A stretch of DNA of 64,000 nt from Acidiferrobacterales bacterium (GTDB taxonomy: Bacteria; Pseudomonadota; Gammaproteobacteria; Arenicellales; Poriferihabitantaceae), in the NCBI GenBank assembly GCA_019633985.1, contig JAHQWE010000061.1, positions 34,320 to 98,319 on the forward strand, read 5' to 3'. Numbering within the stretch: the first letter of the stretch is position 1; each line of letters starts with the position of its first letter. This document shows positions 29,126 through 38,081 of the stretch, in pieces. Below the pieces are notes generated by a model. It made no database searches. It was not told the DNA's origin and saw only the letters and a program-made list of their open reading frames with translations. The position numbers and the translations under genes are program-made.

Positions 29126-29503
29126 TTACTCGCTAACACTCGGTTCTACATATTTTTCAACCGCACCTAACAAATCCGTCTCGTTAAACGGTTTGTTAAT
29201 GTACCCTTCCGCGCCCACAATGCTGCCGCGGGCGCGATCAAAAAGCCCATCTTTACTAGATACCATCACTATCGGTGTATGTTGATACTGTTTATTATTT
29301 TTAACTAAAGAACAGGTTTGATAGCCATCTAGTTTTGGCATGACGATATCAATAAACACAAGATCTGGATGGAAATCAGTCACTTTGGAAATAGCGTCAA
29401 AACCGTCTTCCGCGGTGACCACGTCATAGCCAGCCTGCGTCAACATTTGTGATGCCTTGTGCAGTATTGTCTTACTATCGTCAACAACCAGAATTTTCTT
29501 CAT
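29126..29503 (-). CDS. pilG: Twitching motility response regulator PilG
   Basis: First gene of the Pil-Chp operon: a 125-residue CheY-like receiver. Acidic pocket VVDDS at residues 6-10, phospho-acceptor D52 in VFIDIVMPK, and switch lysine in YINKPFNE near 103. In Pseudomonas phosphorylated PilG promotes pilus extension and raises cAMP through FimV/CyaB. It diverges from tonB over a 432-base gap that should hold the operon's promoter. Confidence 0.92.
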   Translation of the reverse strand: MKKILVVDDSKTILHKASQMLTQAGYDVVTAEDGFDAISKVTDFHPDLVFIDIVMPKLDGYQTCSLVKNNKQYQHTPIVMVSSKDGLFDRARGSIVGAEGYINKPFNETDLLGAVEKYVEPSVSE

Positions 29504-29787
29504 ATTCTTGATTCTATCTATCGGTTAATTTTGCTCAACCTCTGTTGCCAAAGGCATTTTGGTCTAGCAAATTTAGAACAACCGTATTCCTTCACAGCTA
29601 GCGACCAACCCCCGCACCGAACATACCAGAGGAGGTAAGATCGGCTTAATCGAATTGAGACGGTACATAGGCACCTACATGCCAAAGTTGATTCCATGAA
29701 ACTTCGCTTGGCGTCACGCACTAAATCCAAACGCAGCCGAAAAACAAATTCCAGACCATCCCCAAATGGCTAAAAACACAATTAAGC

Positions 29788-29818
29788 GAAGGCTGGAAAC
29801 GTTTAAAACGTTGCCTTC
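29788..29818. repeat. Compound dyad with two self-complementary hexamers
   Basis: Arms GAAGGC (29788-29793) and GCCTTC (29813-29818) are complementary. Inside, two copies of the palindrome AACGTT (29798-29803 and 29807-29812) are separated by TAA. It could form a hairpin or be a protein-binding site. It lacks a T-run on either strand. Confidence 0.4.
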
Positions 29819-29912
29819 TTTCACGCTACCTGTTGCGACCACCTGACAAAAATTTATTTGCCTTGGCTCTCAACAAGATAGCAACTTTTCTTCTTATTTT
29901 TAATTCAAAGGA

Positions 29913-29918
29913 TATAAT
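29913..29918 (+). promoter_or_regulatory. Possible -10 box for tonB operon
   Basis: A perfect TATAAT ends 17 bases before the proposed TTG start of tonB. The -35 region is not recognisable. If used, transcripts would start close to the start codon, leaving a very short leader, which would favour the later GTG start at 29966. Confidence 0.3.
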
Positions 29919-29935
29919 AGCTTAGAATCAACAAT

Positions 29936-30955
29936 TTGAACAGATCAACGGAAGCAATTTCATCTGTGAATGAGGAAAAAACCATAGAATCGTCCAAATC
30001 AAGCGATAACAGCGCCAATATTGACCAAGAGCAAGGCCTTCCCGAGAATCAGCACAAAGAAAGCAAACCCCTCGACGAGAAGAGAAAATCATCTAAAACT
30101 GGCAAATCAGCTAGAAAAAAAGCGCGTTCCCGCTCTCGTAGCCAAAATCTCGTTACTGGCCTGTTGCGTCCAAATCCCAGGGATGGCGACCGTTTTCGAT
30201 GGGTTTTCATTCTCTCCGTTGTCGCGCATCTAGTCATTGTTCTCGGAGTGTCATTTGTTCTCCCAAGCCAGGCGGACTCCAGGTCCATTGCACCGCCTTT
30301 ACGAATCACCCTGGTCACAGAGCAAAGTGACTCTCCCCCCGAGTTAGCCAATAGTTTGGCGCAATTCGATAGCACAGGTGAAGAGGAAGACTCTGGAGCC
30401 CCATTACTACCGACTTCAGGTGGGCAACCGCAACAAAAGCAGGCTGAGAGAGAGAGGAAACTGGTGGCCGAGCAAGCCAACGCAATTTTTAACCCCGATC
30501 AGCCCGAGGAGAAAACCGATCCAACTTTGCAAAATTTGAACCGTGACAGCCTAAGAGCTGCCATCGACATTGCCTATCTGAACGCACAAGCAAAGCCGAG
30601 AGAGCGTTTTGTCAGCGCCAATGCCAGAGCGTCCGAAATCGCACCTTATCTCGAAAACTGGCGTTTATTGGTCGAACGGGTTGGCAACCTAAACTATCCT
30701 GACGCGGCTAAGCGCGCCAAAATTGAAGGAAATCTGGTCATGGACGTAACGGTCAATTCGGATGGGTCCGTTGTTGGCATCAAAATTCTACGTTCCTCTG
30801 GACATAAAATTCTCGATGATGGAGCTGAACGGATCGTTCACATTGCTGCCCCTTTCAATCCGTTTTCGGAAGAAATGAAACGAGATTACGATACTTTGCA
30901 CATTATTCGAACCTGGCAATTTAGCCAAAACACAATTCGTGATGTTACTCGCTAG
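29936..30955 (+). CDS. TonB-family energy transducer
   Basis: A 339-residue inner-membrane-anchored protein that couples proton motive force to outer-membrane transport. Polar Lys/Arg/Ser-rich N-terminal residues (about 1-80) precede one membrane helix (RWVFILSVVAHLVIVLGVSFVL, about 83-105), followed by a Pro/Gln/Glu-rich periplasmic linker. The C-terminal TonB domain covers about 245-335 (NYPDAAKRAKIEGNLVMDV then GSVVGIKILRSSGHKILDD). The unusually long cytoplasmic N-terminus resembles the Pseudomonas TonB3 type, which sits in the same synteny and affects twitching. The start is uncertain: TTG at 29936 or GTG at 29966. It leads into yqgE after 24 bases. Confidence 0.85.
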   Translation: MNRSTEAISSVNEEKTIESSKSSDNSANIDQEQGLPENQHKESKPLDEKRKSSKTGKSARKKARSRSRSQNLVTGLLRPNPRDGDRFRWVFILSVVAHLVIVLGVSFVLPSQADSRSIAPPLRITLVTEQSDSPPELANSLAQFDSTGEEEDSGAPLLPTSGGQPQQKQAERERKLVAEQANAIFNPDQPEEKTDPTLQNLNRDSLRAAIDIAYLNAQAKPRERFVSANARASEIAPYLENWRLLVERVGNLNYPDAAKRAKIEGNLVMDVTVNSDGSVVGIKILRSSGHKILDDGAERIVHIAAPFNPFSEEMKRDYDTLHIIRTWQFSQNTIRDVTR

Positions 30956-30979
30956 CGTCTATTTCGTTCATTGAACCGA

Positions 30980-31567
30980 ATGTCATCCAAATTGGATCAT
31001 CAACACGAAGGTTATCTTGGAAATCAGTTCCTCATTTCGATGCCGCAACTGGAGGACGACAGTTTCTACAAAACGGTCACCTTGATTTGCCAGCACGATC
31101 AAAATGGCGCGCTAGGTATCGTAGTGAATCGACTAACAGACCACACTCTCGGCGATATTTACGAACAACTAAAAATTGTACCGACTGCCCCCGGAATCTG
31201 CAAAATGCCGGTGTTTGAGGGTGGACCAGTGCATCAGGAATTTGGCATGGTGATTCACAACTATAAGAATAATCAAACTTGGCAATCCACCTTAAAGGTG
31301 AGTGAAAGTCTCGCTCTCACCAGTTCGAAGGATATTTTGGAGGATATTGCACGGGGAGAAGGTCCGGAGCGGTGTTTGATGAGCCTAGGCTATGCTGGGT
31401 GGGGCCCCACTCAGCTCGAAAATGAAATTCTGAGAAATGCTTGGATCAGCGTACCTGTTGAAGAATCTCTATTATTCGACACGGGGGTAGAAGATAAGTG
31501 GCAGAGAGCTGCCAATCTGATCGGCGTGGATTTAAATTTACTGACCACCCAGGCTGGCCACGCTTGA
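30980..31567 (+). CDS. yqgE: YqgE/AlgH family protein
   Basis: A 195-residue cytoplasmic protein of the UPF0301 (YqgE/AlgH) family. Characteristic segments: GNQFLISMPQL near residues 14-24, GALGIVVNRL near 45, VFEGGPVHQEFGMVIH near 78 and LGYAGWGPTQLENEI near 137. AlgH was named in Pseudomonas for an effect on alginate production, but its biochemical role is unclear. I prefer the ATG at 30980 to the TTG at 30971. Its final codon and stop overlap the start of ruvX. Confidence 0.92.
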   Translation: MSSKLDHQHEGYLGNQFLISMPQLEDDSFYKTVTLICQHDQNGALGIVVNRLTDHTLGDIYEQLKIVPTAPGICKMPVFEGGPVHQEFGMVIHNYKNNQTWQSTLKVSESLALTSSKDILEDIARGEGPERCLMSLGYAGWGPTQLENEILRNAWISVPVEESLLFDTGVEDKWQRAANLIGVDLNLLTTQAGHA

Positions 31568-31998
31568 ACGGCCGGCTCATCGCATTCGACCCCGGAGAGA
31601 AAAGAATCGGGGTCGCAACAGGAAATAAAAAAACGGGCACAACCCAGGCTTTGCCTATGATAAACGCGAAAAGTGGGGAACCTGACTGGCGCGCAATTCA
31701 TCTTTTGATAGAAGAATGGAAACCAGAAACCCTGGTAGTCGGTTTTCCATTGCACATGGATGGATCTGAAAGTGAGGTTTCCAAAAAGTGCCGGGGATTT
31801 GCACAGAAACTGGAGAAAAAAACGCAGCTACCCGTGATCCTGGTCGACGAACGTCTGACATCAGCCTCTGCAGATTCTCTGATTCGAGAAAGTGCGGAAT
31901 CCGGTAAGTCGCTGTCCCGGAGGCGACAGGAATGGAGAGATAGTCTCGCAGCAGAGTTGATTCTCGGTACCTATATCAACGAGAATCCCGGCAAATGA
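31564..31998 (+). CDS. ruvX: RuvX/YqgF Holliday junction resolvase family protein
   Basis: A 144-residue RNase H-fold nuclease, linked in E. coli to pre-16S rRNA processing and proposed as a Holliday junction resolvase. The first catalytic aspartate is in LIAFDPGEKRIGVATG, the glutamate/valine strand is VVGFPLHMDGS, and LVDERLTSASAD near 97 carries the later acidic residues. I start at TTG 31564, whose TTGA overlaps the yqgE stop, because this gives the usual length and puts the first strand at the N-terminus. A GTG at 31498 would add 22 residues with no family match. Its stop overlaps pyrR as ATGA. Confidence 0.88.
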   Translation: MNGRLIAFDPGEKRIGVATGNKKTGTTQALPMINAKSGEPDWRAIHLLIEEWKPETLVVGFPLHMDGSESEVSKKCRGFAQKLEKKTQLPVILVDERLTSASADSLIRESAESGKSLSRRRQEWRDSLAAELILGTYINENPGK

Positions 31999-32510
31999 TG
32001 AATCCAGTTTCTCTCTCTCCAATCGTTAGCCGAATGGCTGATGAAATCAAAGATCGCAGCCTCGACGCGCCTCTCGTGATTGGGATTCATACAGGCGGCG
32101 CGTGGGTAGCAGAGCAACTGCATAGGGAGCTTTGTATTCCTACCAAACTGGGGACTCTAGATATATCGTTCTATCGCGATGACTTTAGTCGGGTCGGACT
32201 CAACCCCAAGGTGAAGTCCTCCGATTTACCCGAGGGGATTGAAGATCGAAATATCATTCTTGTCGACGACGTTTTGCATACTGGCCGAACGATCCGCGCA
32301 GCGTTAAATGAAATTTTTTCCTATGGAAGGCCCTCCTCGGTAACACTCGCCGTCGCCCTGGAAAGGCCGGGTAGAGAACTGCCGATAGAAGCGGCCGTAG
32401 TCGGAAAATCAATCATGCCTTCGGGTAACGAGCAGGCAAGGGTTAGTCTGAAGGACGGGCAACTGAGCTATCAACTGGTTGTTCCTGATAATGGCGAAGC
32501 GACTCACTAA
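31995..32510 (+). CDS. pyrR: PyrR bifunctional regulator/uracil phosphoribosyltransferase
   Basis: A 171-residue phosphoribosyltransferase-fold protein. The PRPP-binding loop reads IILVDDVLHTGRTIRAAL near residues 88-105, with the PyrR dimer segment TLDISFYRDDF near 53. In Gram-positives PyrR controls attenuation of pyr genes in response to UMP. In Pseudomonas-type bacteria it lies before pyrB and its regulatory mode is less clear. It overlaps ruvX by 4 bases and precedes pyrB by 3 bases, so translation is coupled along the operon. No pyr anti-terminator structure is evident within such tight spacing. Confidence 0.93.
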   Translation: MMNPVSLSPIVSRMADEIKDRSLDAPLVIGIHTGGAWVAEQLHRELCIPTKLGTLDISFYRDDFSRVGLNPKVKSSDLPEGIEDRNIILVDDVLHTGRTIRAALNEIFSYGRPSSVTLAVALERPGRELPIEAAVVGKSIMPSGNEQARVSLKDGQLSYQLVVPDNGEATH

Positions 32511-32513
32511 TCA

Positions 32514-33518
32514 ATGGCCAGGATATCAAACGAACAACTCGCTCACCTCCCCCCAGATGCCGCAATTCAATTTGATGATCGTGGCTATCTTCGTCATTTC
32601 CTCACGATTAATGGAGTGCCAAGGGAAGCGCTAATCCAAATTCTCGATACAGCCGAGTCTTTCATGACGTTCGGTGAAAGAGAAATAAAAAAGGTCCCGT
32701 TGCTTCGCGGTAAGACGGTGGTGAATTTATTCTTTGAAGCCAGCACACGAACCAGAACGACTTTTGAACTCGCAGCAAAGCGACTCTCCGCCGATGTAAT
32801 CAATATGAATGCGGCGAGGATGTCTACCAGTAAAGGGGAAACCATACTCGATACTGTGAAAACCCTGGAAGCGATGCACACCGATCTATTCGTTGTGAGA
32901 GATAGTGCAAGCGGCGCTTCACATCTGATTGCCAGCCACCTGCCAGAACATGTTCGGGTGATCAATGCGGGCGACGGCAGACATGCGCACCCTACTCAAG
33001 CAATGTTGGATATGTACACCATTCGTCAAAAAAAGGGTGGGTTTGAAGGCCTGAAGGTCGCGATCATTGGGGATATTCTCCATTCGAGAGTCGCTCGCTC
33101 TCAAATTCATGCCCTGGCTACACTAGGGGTTGATGAAATTCGGGTCATTGGTCCTCGCACCCTGATTCCTACGGAAATTGAAGCAATGGGAGTCACGGTG
33201 ACAAGCAACATGATGGAGGGCTTGAGCGACATTGATGTGGTTATGATGCTGCGCTTGCAACGAGAACGTATGGACGGCCAGCTTGTTCCTAGCGAACAAG
33301 AATACTTTAACCGGTACGGACTCACTGAAGAAAAATTAAAAGCGGCAGACAATGAGGCAATTGTGATGCATCCCGGGCCAATCAACCGCGGGTTGGAGAT
33401 TTCTTCCAGTGTGGCCGATGGGGAACGGTCGGTAATCTTATCCCAGGTTACGAATGGAATTGCCGTGCGTATGTCGATTATGGCGACACTGATGGGCGGA
33501 ACAGAGGGAAGTCGATGA
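32514..33518 (+). CDS. pyrB: Aspartate carbamoyltransferase catalytic subunit
   Basis: Catalyses carbamoyl phosphate plus aspartate to carbamoyl-aspartate, the committed step of pyrimidine synthesis. The 334-residue chain has the carbamoyl-phosphate motif [19 protein letters not shown] near residue 75, [11 protein letters not shown] near 160, [11 protein letters not shown] near 188 and MHPGPINRG near 285. An N-terminal extension of about 25 residues relative to E. coli PyrB is the Pseudomonas type, which contacts the pyrC'-encoded subunit. No pyrI regulatory gene is present. The stop overlaps the pyrC' start as ATGA. Confidence 0.95.
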   Translation: MARISNEQLAHLPPDAAIQFDDRGYLRHFLTINGVPREALIQILDTAESFMTFGEREIKKVPLLRGKTVVNLFFEASTRTRTTFELAAKRLSADVINMNAARMSTSKGETILDTVKTLEAMHTDLFVVRDSASGASHLIASHLPEHVRVINAGDGRHAHPTQAMLDMYTIRQKKGGFEGLKVAIIGDILHSRVARSQIHALATLGVDEIRVIGPRTLIPTEIEAMGVTVTSNMMEGLSDIDVVMMLRLQRERMDGQLVPSEQEYFNRYGLTEEKLKAADNEAIVMHPGPINRGLEISSSVADGERSVILSQVTNGIAVRMSIMATLMGGTEGSR

Positions 33519-34792
33519 GATTGCTAATTCAAGGTGGCAGGATTATTGACCCTCAAAATCAGATCGACCTTACGGGAGACATCGCCATCGAAGATGGATG
33601 CATTCTCACTGTAGGGGCCACTCCTTCCGGATTTTCTCCCGACAACGTCATCGATGCGACCGATAAATGGGTCATACCCGGGGTAATCGATCTTTGTACA
33701 CGCCTTCGTGAACCAGGAGAAGAACAAACTGCAACCATCGCAAGCGAGACGAAAGCTGCCGCCAGCGCTGGTATCACAAGGGTCGTTTGCCCCCCGGATA
33801 CCTACCCAGTGATCGACACACCGGCTATGGCAAACATGATCAGGGATCGCGCAGATTCGAGTGGCTTTTCCCATGTCCATCCACTTGGTGCATTAACCGT
33901 CGGATTGCGCGGTGAAAAACTGACCGATATGGCCATGTTGATGGATGCAGGGTGCGTCGGTGTCAGCAACGGATTGAACGCGGTGGAAAATACGCTAGTG
34001 ATGCGCCGCGCGCTGCAATATGCATCTACCTATGATATCCCTGTATTTTTGACGCCCCAAGACCCTTGGTTGACCGGAAACGGGGTTGTACATGAGGGTG
34101 AGGTCAGCACACGATTAGGTCTGCCCGCTATTCCAGAGGCCGCGGAAACAGTCGGTGTGGCCAGAGATTTAGCGGTGATAGAAACTAGCGGTGCTCGTGC
34201 CCACATTAACCTATTATCTTGCGGCAGATCCGTCACCATGGTTGCCGAAGCACGCTCGCATGGCCTGGCCGTCACCAGTAGCGTGGCGATTCATCAATTG
34301 CTGTTATGTGAATCCGATATCGGCGCATTTGACACACAGTACAAAGTATTTCCGCCACTTCGCGAAGCAAGTGACCGAACAACGCTTCTCAATGGCGTAC
34401 GCGACGAGGTCATCACTGTGATCTGTTCCGATCATCAGCCCCACGGCGCCGATGTCAAACTAGCTCCATTCAGTGAAGCTGCAGCCGGCATCGCCGGCAT
34501 GGAGACCCTGCTCCCTCTGACGCTCGAGTTAGCGCGTCAAGGACATTTCGATATCAGCACCGCTGTTGCAACACTAACCTGTAACCCAGCAGCAATCATT
34601 GGAATTGATGCAGGTCATCTTTCTGTGGGTGCAGAAGCAGACATCTGCATTTATGATCCAGAGCAAATTTGGGAACTACAGCAGCACGAAATGGTGAGCC
34701 GTGGGAAAAACACACCTTTTTTGAATCGCAAAATCGCCGGGCGAGCCGTCGCCACCCTGTTACGAGGCGAACTCATCTTTTTAAGAGATTAA
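33515..34792 (+). CDS. pyrC': Dihydroorotase-like protein, probably non-catalytic (PyrC')
   Basis: A 425-residue amidohydrolase-fold protein next to pyrB. The metal-binding HxH that follows the first beta strand in active dihydroorotases is replaced: the sequence reads [14 protein letters not shown] near residues 57-70, with Cys-Thr-Arg where His-x-His should be. The second half keeps [17 protein letters not shown] near 306, so the loss is selective. In Pseudomonas an equivalent inactive PyrC' is needed to assemble active aspartate transcarbamoylase, and that role fits the ATGA overlap with pyrB. A separate active dihydroorotase would then be expected elsewhere in the genome. Confidence 0.88.
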   Translation: MRLLIQGGRIIDPQNQIDLTGDIAIEDGCILTVGATPSGFSPDNVIDATDKWVIPGVIDLCTRLREPGEEQTATIASETKAAASAGITRVVCPPDTYPVIDTPAMANMIRDRADSSGFSHVHPLGALTVGLRGEKLTDMAMLMDAGCVGVSNGLNAVENTLVMRRALQYASTYDIPVFLTPQDPWLTGNGVVHEGEVSTRLGLPAIPEAAETVGVARDLAVIETSGARAHINLLSCGRSVTMVAEARSHGLAVTSSVAIHQLLLCESDIGAFDTQYKVFPPLREASDRTTLLNGVRDEVITVICSDHQPHGADVKLAPFSEAAAGIAGMETLLPLTLELARQGHFDISTAVATLTCNPAAIIGIDAGHLSVGAEADICIYDPEQIWELQQHEMVSRGKNTPFLNRKIAGRAVATLLRGELIFLRD

Positions 34793-34986
34793 GAGTTGTT
34801 CTTTCTCTAACTCCCCCCATAACCCTTAGTGAAAGGGTAATTTAGAAACTATTGAAGAATAGTGGAAGAAATTCAGCGTGGATTAAGTTCCCGTCAGTTC
34901 AATTACCGTTTGTTAATCTGCCGTTCACTTTTCAGTAAGGAAGCGATTGGTAGATTGCGCGCAACTAATAACATCCGAGGTGCTTA

Positions 34987-36471
34987 ATGAGTACGAACAA
35001 CCGAGTCAGACATATTTTCACTGGTGTAACCGCATCAGCGATACTGACCCTGTCATTAACTTCTATGACTGTGATGGCAGATTCGAGCGGCCACGTCGCG
35101 GAGAATCTTCCAGAGATCAACATCACCAATGGTTTTGCTGATCTCGTCGACGCTGTCAAGCCAGCTGTGGTTAACATTTCAGTTACCGGAACCGTCTCCG
35201 GCGGTCGTCAAGGGCCCGGGGGCATCCCGCCTGAACTCGAGGAATACTTTAAGCGATTCTTTCCCGATCAATTCCGCTCTCCCAAAGGGGGTGATTCAAA
35301 ACCATTTGAGCGCAAAACAACGGCGGTCGGTTCTGGTTTCGTGATTGACCCAAGCGGACTGGTTGTCACCAACAACCATGTGATTAATGACGCTGACGAG
35401 ATCGAAGTAGTCTTTGATGATGGCACCCGCATTCCGGCAGAATTAAAAGGTACCGACAAGAAAACCGATCTGGCATTGCTTCAGATTAAAGGCGACAAAC
35501 CGTTTCCATTTGTCACCTTTGGTGATTCTGAATCAGCGCGAGTCGGCGACTGGATTGTGGCTATCGGTAATCCATTTGGTCTCGGCGGCACCACCACCAA
35601 GGGAATCATATCCGCACGTGGACGTGATATCCGATCAGGACCTTTGGATGACTTTATCCAAATCGATGCGCCGATCAACCGAGGAAACTCTGGTGGCCCC
35701 CTGTTCAACATGAAAGGGGAAGTGATTGGTATCAACAGTGCGATTTACTCACCCAACGGCGGCAGTGTCGGCATCGGTTTCGCGATTCCTTCTGCGCTTG
35801 CCAACAATGTGATTTCTCAGCTTCGCGATACCGGTACCGTCCAACGTGGCTATCTTGGTGTGCAAATTCAATCCGTCAATGACGACATCGCCGACAGCCT
35901 AGGGCTGGATAAAGCGCGCGGTGCCCTGGTTACCCAGGTGATAGAGGATAGCCCAGCTGATGCAGCGGGTCTCGAGGCCGGCGACATTATTCTCACTTTT
36001 GATGGTAAGCCGATTGGTGAAATGCGTGATCTTCCAAAAATCGTTGCGCTTACCAAAGCAGAAAAAGAAGTCGACATTGTCGTTTGGCGCAATGAGAAAG
36101 AAGTAACGATCCGAGCTTCAGTAGGCGGTAATGCAGAAAGTGAGACAGCCGCTGCGGCTAGCGACGACGCTGGCACAAAGCTGGGAATGACGCTGATACA
36201 GGTTGACGATGACAACCGCCAGAAATTTGGCATTGCGGAAGACGTGGAAGGGGTTGTGATATCCAAAGTCGAACCTGACAGTGCCGCTGCCGATCGCGGA
36301 CTCGCCCGTGGTGAAATCATCCGTAAAGTGGGTAATGCCGAAGTAGCCAACCCGGCGGACGTGATCAGTGAAATAGAAAAAGCTGTGGAGGACGAAAAGT
36401 CTTCTGTATTGCTGTTAGTCGAAAGAGATGGCCGACCGAGATATGTAGCTGTCCCACTCGATGAGGAATAG
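34987..36471 (+). CDS. mucD: Periplasmic serine protease, DegP/MucD family
   Basis: HtrA-type protease/chaperone for envelope quality control, 494 residues. An N-terminal signal peptide of about 32 residues ends near VMADS. The catalytic triad is complete: H131 in TNNHVIND, D161 in TDLALLQI and S235 in RGNSGGPLF. Two PDZ domains follow at about 285-375 and 390-490 (GYLGVQIQSVND; KLGMTLIQVDDD). A GAGGTG sequence a few bases before the ATG is a good ribosome-binding site. In Pseudomonas mucD lies behind algU-mucABC; here it stands alone. A strong terminator follows at 36491-36517. Confidence 0.93.
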   Translation: MSTNNRVRHIFTGVTASAILTLSLTSMTVMADSSGHVAENLPEINITNGFADLVDAVKPAVVNISVTGTVSGGRQGPGGIPPELEEYFKRFFPDQFRSPKGGDSKPFERKTTAVGSGFVIDPSGLVVTNNHVINDADEIEVVFDDGTRIPAELKGTDKKTDLALLQIKGDKPFPFVTFGDSESARVGDWIVAIGNPFGLGGTTTKGIISARGRDIRSGPLDDFIQIDAPINRGNSGGPLFNMKGEVIGINSAIYSPNGGSVGIGFAIPSALANNVISQLRDTGTVQRGYLGVQIQSVNDDIADSLGLDKARGALVTQVIEDSPADAAGLEAGDIILTFDGKPIGEMRDLPKIVALTKAEKEVDIVVWRNEKEVTIRASVGGNAESETAAAASDDAGTKLGMTLIQVDDDNRQKFGIAEDVEGVVISKVEPDSAAADRGLARGEIIRKVGNAEVANPADVISEIEKAVEDEKSSVLLLVERDGRPRYVAVPLDEE

Positions 36472-36490
36472 CGGTTAATTTCTCTCAGAA

Positions 36491-36517
36491 ACGGGGGCCT
36501 TGGCCCCCGTTTTTTTT
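36491..36517 (+). terminator. Rho-independent terminator of mucD
   Basis: A perfect 9-base stem, ACGGGGGCC (36491-36499) with GGCCCCCGT (36502-36510), with a 2-base apex (the top pairs would open in practice), is followed by a run of eight T. It lies 20 bases after the mucD stop. Confidence 0.92.
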
Positions 36518-36712
36518 GCATGAATACGAACTTACTGTTTGCTGAAAATACAGTCGTTCAACGCGATTTACGGGACTCAGCATTAAATATGAAAGAGTCT
36601 GTTCTTCGTCCCTTACCCAAGCAAACATTCCTCACTTCAACCGCGCGTCTTTTAAGATAGACGCTAACATGGAGAATATATCTTCAAGCTGGATATCTAC
36701 TATAATTGCGAC

Positions 36713-37546
36713 ATGAATAGACCTGTAGATATCAGCTACGATACTTCTCCAAAGCTATCGGCTCAACTTGCGCAGCTATGGCCGCTTTTGCAGCGTGAAG
36801 TGCAAGAAGAGATCACTAGAGAACCCATTCTCAGCGAATTTCTGATGCCGACTGTGTTGGATCACAGCACATTTAACGGTGCTCTCAGCGCTGTACTGGC
36901 GCAAAAGCTCAGTTGTCCTACGCTCTCTCAACTCAGCTTAAGAAAGCTGTGCCTGGAAAGCTACGAAGCCGACCCCACTATCGTGACTTCCGCTTTGCTA
37001 GATCTCATTGCGGTTACAGAAAGAGATCCAGCATGCAAACGTATCTCAGTACCCTTTCTTTACTACAAAGGATTCCAGGGATTGCAGCTTTACCGCATCG
37101 CAAACTGGCTTTGGAAAAATAATCGTCGAGCCCTGGCTCGCTACATTCAAAGCAGAGTCAGCGAGGTCTTTGCCATTGACATTCACCCTGCAGCAAAAGT
37201 TGGCAACGGTATATTAATTGACCACGCAACCAGTATCGTCATAGGTGAAACTGCCGTTGTGGGTAACAATGTATCGATGCTGCATGAAGTGACACTTGGC
37301 GGAACAGGGAAGGAAACAGGCGATAGACACCCTAAAATTGCGGGTGGCGTGCTGATTGGTGCGGGCGCTAAGGTGTTGGGGAATGTCTATGTTGGGGAAG
37401 GAGCGAAAATTGGTGCCGGTAGTGTGGTGTTAAACGATGTTACAGCGCATTGCACTGTGGCTGGAGTGCCCGCGATTCCGGTAGGACAATGTGGATCAGT
37501 CCTGCCGGCGCATGATATGGACCATTCACTTGAAACTGGCGAGTAA
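36713..37546 (+). CDS. cysE: Serine O-acetyltransferase
   Basis: Transfers acetyl from acetyl-CoA to L-serine, the first step of cysteine synthesis. The 277-residue length fits the CysE family. The N-terminal helical SATase domain covers about 20-140 (ILSEFLMPTVLDHSTFN; ALLDLIAVTERDPAC). The C-terminal left-handed beta helix contains the hexapeptide repeats IDIHPAAKVGNGILIDHATSIVIGE near 157 and the active-site segment LHEVTLGGTGKETGDRHP near 189-206. It stands alone between mucD and a small membrane-protein gene. Feedback inhibition by cysteine is expected in this family but cannot be judged here. Confidence 0.94.
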   Translation: MNRPVDISYDTSPKLSAQLAQLWPLLQREVQEEITREPILSEFLMPTVLDHSTFNGALSAVLAQKLSCPTLSQLSLRKLCLESYEADPTIVTSALLDLIAVTERDPACKRISVPFLYYKGFQGLQLYRIANWLWKNNRRALARYIQSRVSEVFAIDIHPAAKVGNGILIDHATSIVIGETAVVGNNVSMLHEVTLGGTGKETGDRHPKIAGGVLIGAGAKVLGNVYVGEGAKIGAGSVVLNDVTAHCTVAGVPAIPVGQCGSVLPAHDMDHSLETGE

Positions 37547-37664
37547 ACCAGCCCACCCATTGACCTATCTCAGTGCGTATTTGACGCAATGTTGTTAAGT
37601 TAATCTTCACCCAATTCGTTCCATACTCATCAGACATACCGACTAAACAATTCAGGTTACCTCT

Positions 37665-38048
37665 ATGCACTCTGAGAAAATACTGTTCGCATTTTTTATT
37701 CTGTTGGCGCTCACTCTTAACTTCGGTTTTTTTGTTGGCGATATGTCTAATCCAAACCATCACAATGTGTTTGAGTTGTTTGCCGCGGTTGTTGTTAGCT
37801 TAATTGCGACGATCATGAAATTCGGGGATAAATCCCATGTTGGCACCATGCTTCTCGCATCCAGTCTGGTCGCTGATCTCCAGCTGATCGCTGCCTGCAT
37901 TGTTTGGGCGGTCGCTGTACATGGTTTCTCGCAACCGCTTTCGGAGCACGCTTTGGCTAGTATCGTTTCATTATCTGGTGGTGCCTTACTCGCTAATATC
38001 GTTTCAGTATTATTGCTTGCGCTCGAAACCACGATTCATCGTCGATAA
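37665..38048 (+). CDS. Small integral membrane protein (DUF6394-like)
   Basis: A 127-residue protein with four hydrophobic helices (about residues 6-24, 37-54, 66-90 and 97-120) and no enzymatic motif that I recognise. It ends 33 bases upstream of a potassium-channel gene on the same strand, so the two are likely co-transcribed and may be functionally linked. The DUF6394 assignment is from memory of similar proteins next to such channels and is tentative. The ATG at 37665 has no strong ribosome-binding site. Confidence 0.65.
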   Translation: MHSEKILFAFFILLALTLNFGFFVGDMSNPNHHNVFELFAAVVVSLIATIMKFGDKSHVGTMLLASSLVADLQLIAACIVWAVAVHGFSQPLSEHALASIVSLSGGALLANIVSVLLLALETTIHRR

Positions 38049-38081
38049 TCTCTCCGGGCACGCCTGTTTAGCAGATCTCTG

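Larger units (their letters stand above)
29504..29935. other. Divergent intergenic region between pilG and tonB
   Basis: 432 bases that should hold the promoters of the pil-chp operon (leftward) and the tonB operon (rightward). A hairpin-forming dyad is at 29788-29818. A perfect TATAAT occurs at 29913-29918, shortly before tonB, with no good -35 box. In Pseudomonas gshB occupies this position; no glutathione synthetase coding sequence or remnant is visible. The short open frame on the minus strand near 29518-29730 has no believable features. Confidence 0.5.

Noticed and set aside
29518..29730. 70-codon minus-strand frame upstream of pilG
   Set aside because: Cysteine/arginine-rich, lacks a ribosome-binding site and any family motif, and lies where promoters are expected.
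36701..36706. TATAAT as the cysE promoter
   Set aside because: It sits 6 bases before the ATG and has no -35 box, which would leave no leader; probably chance.
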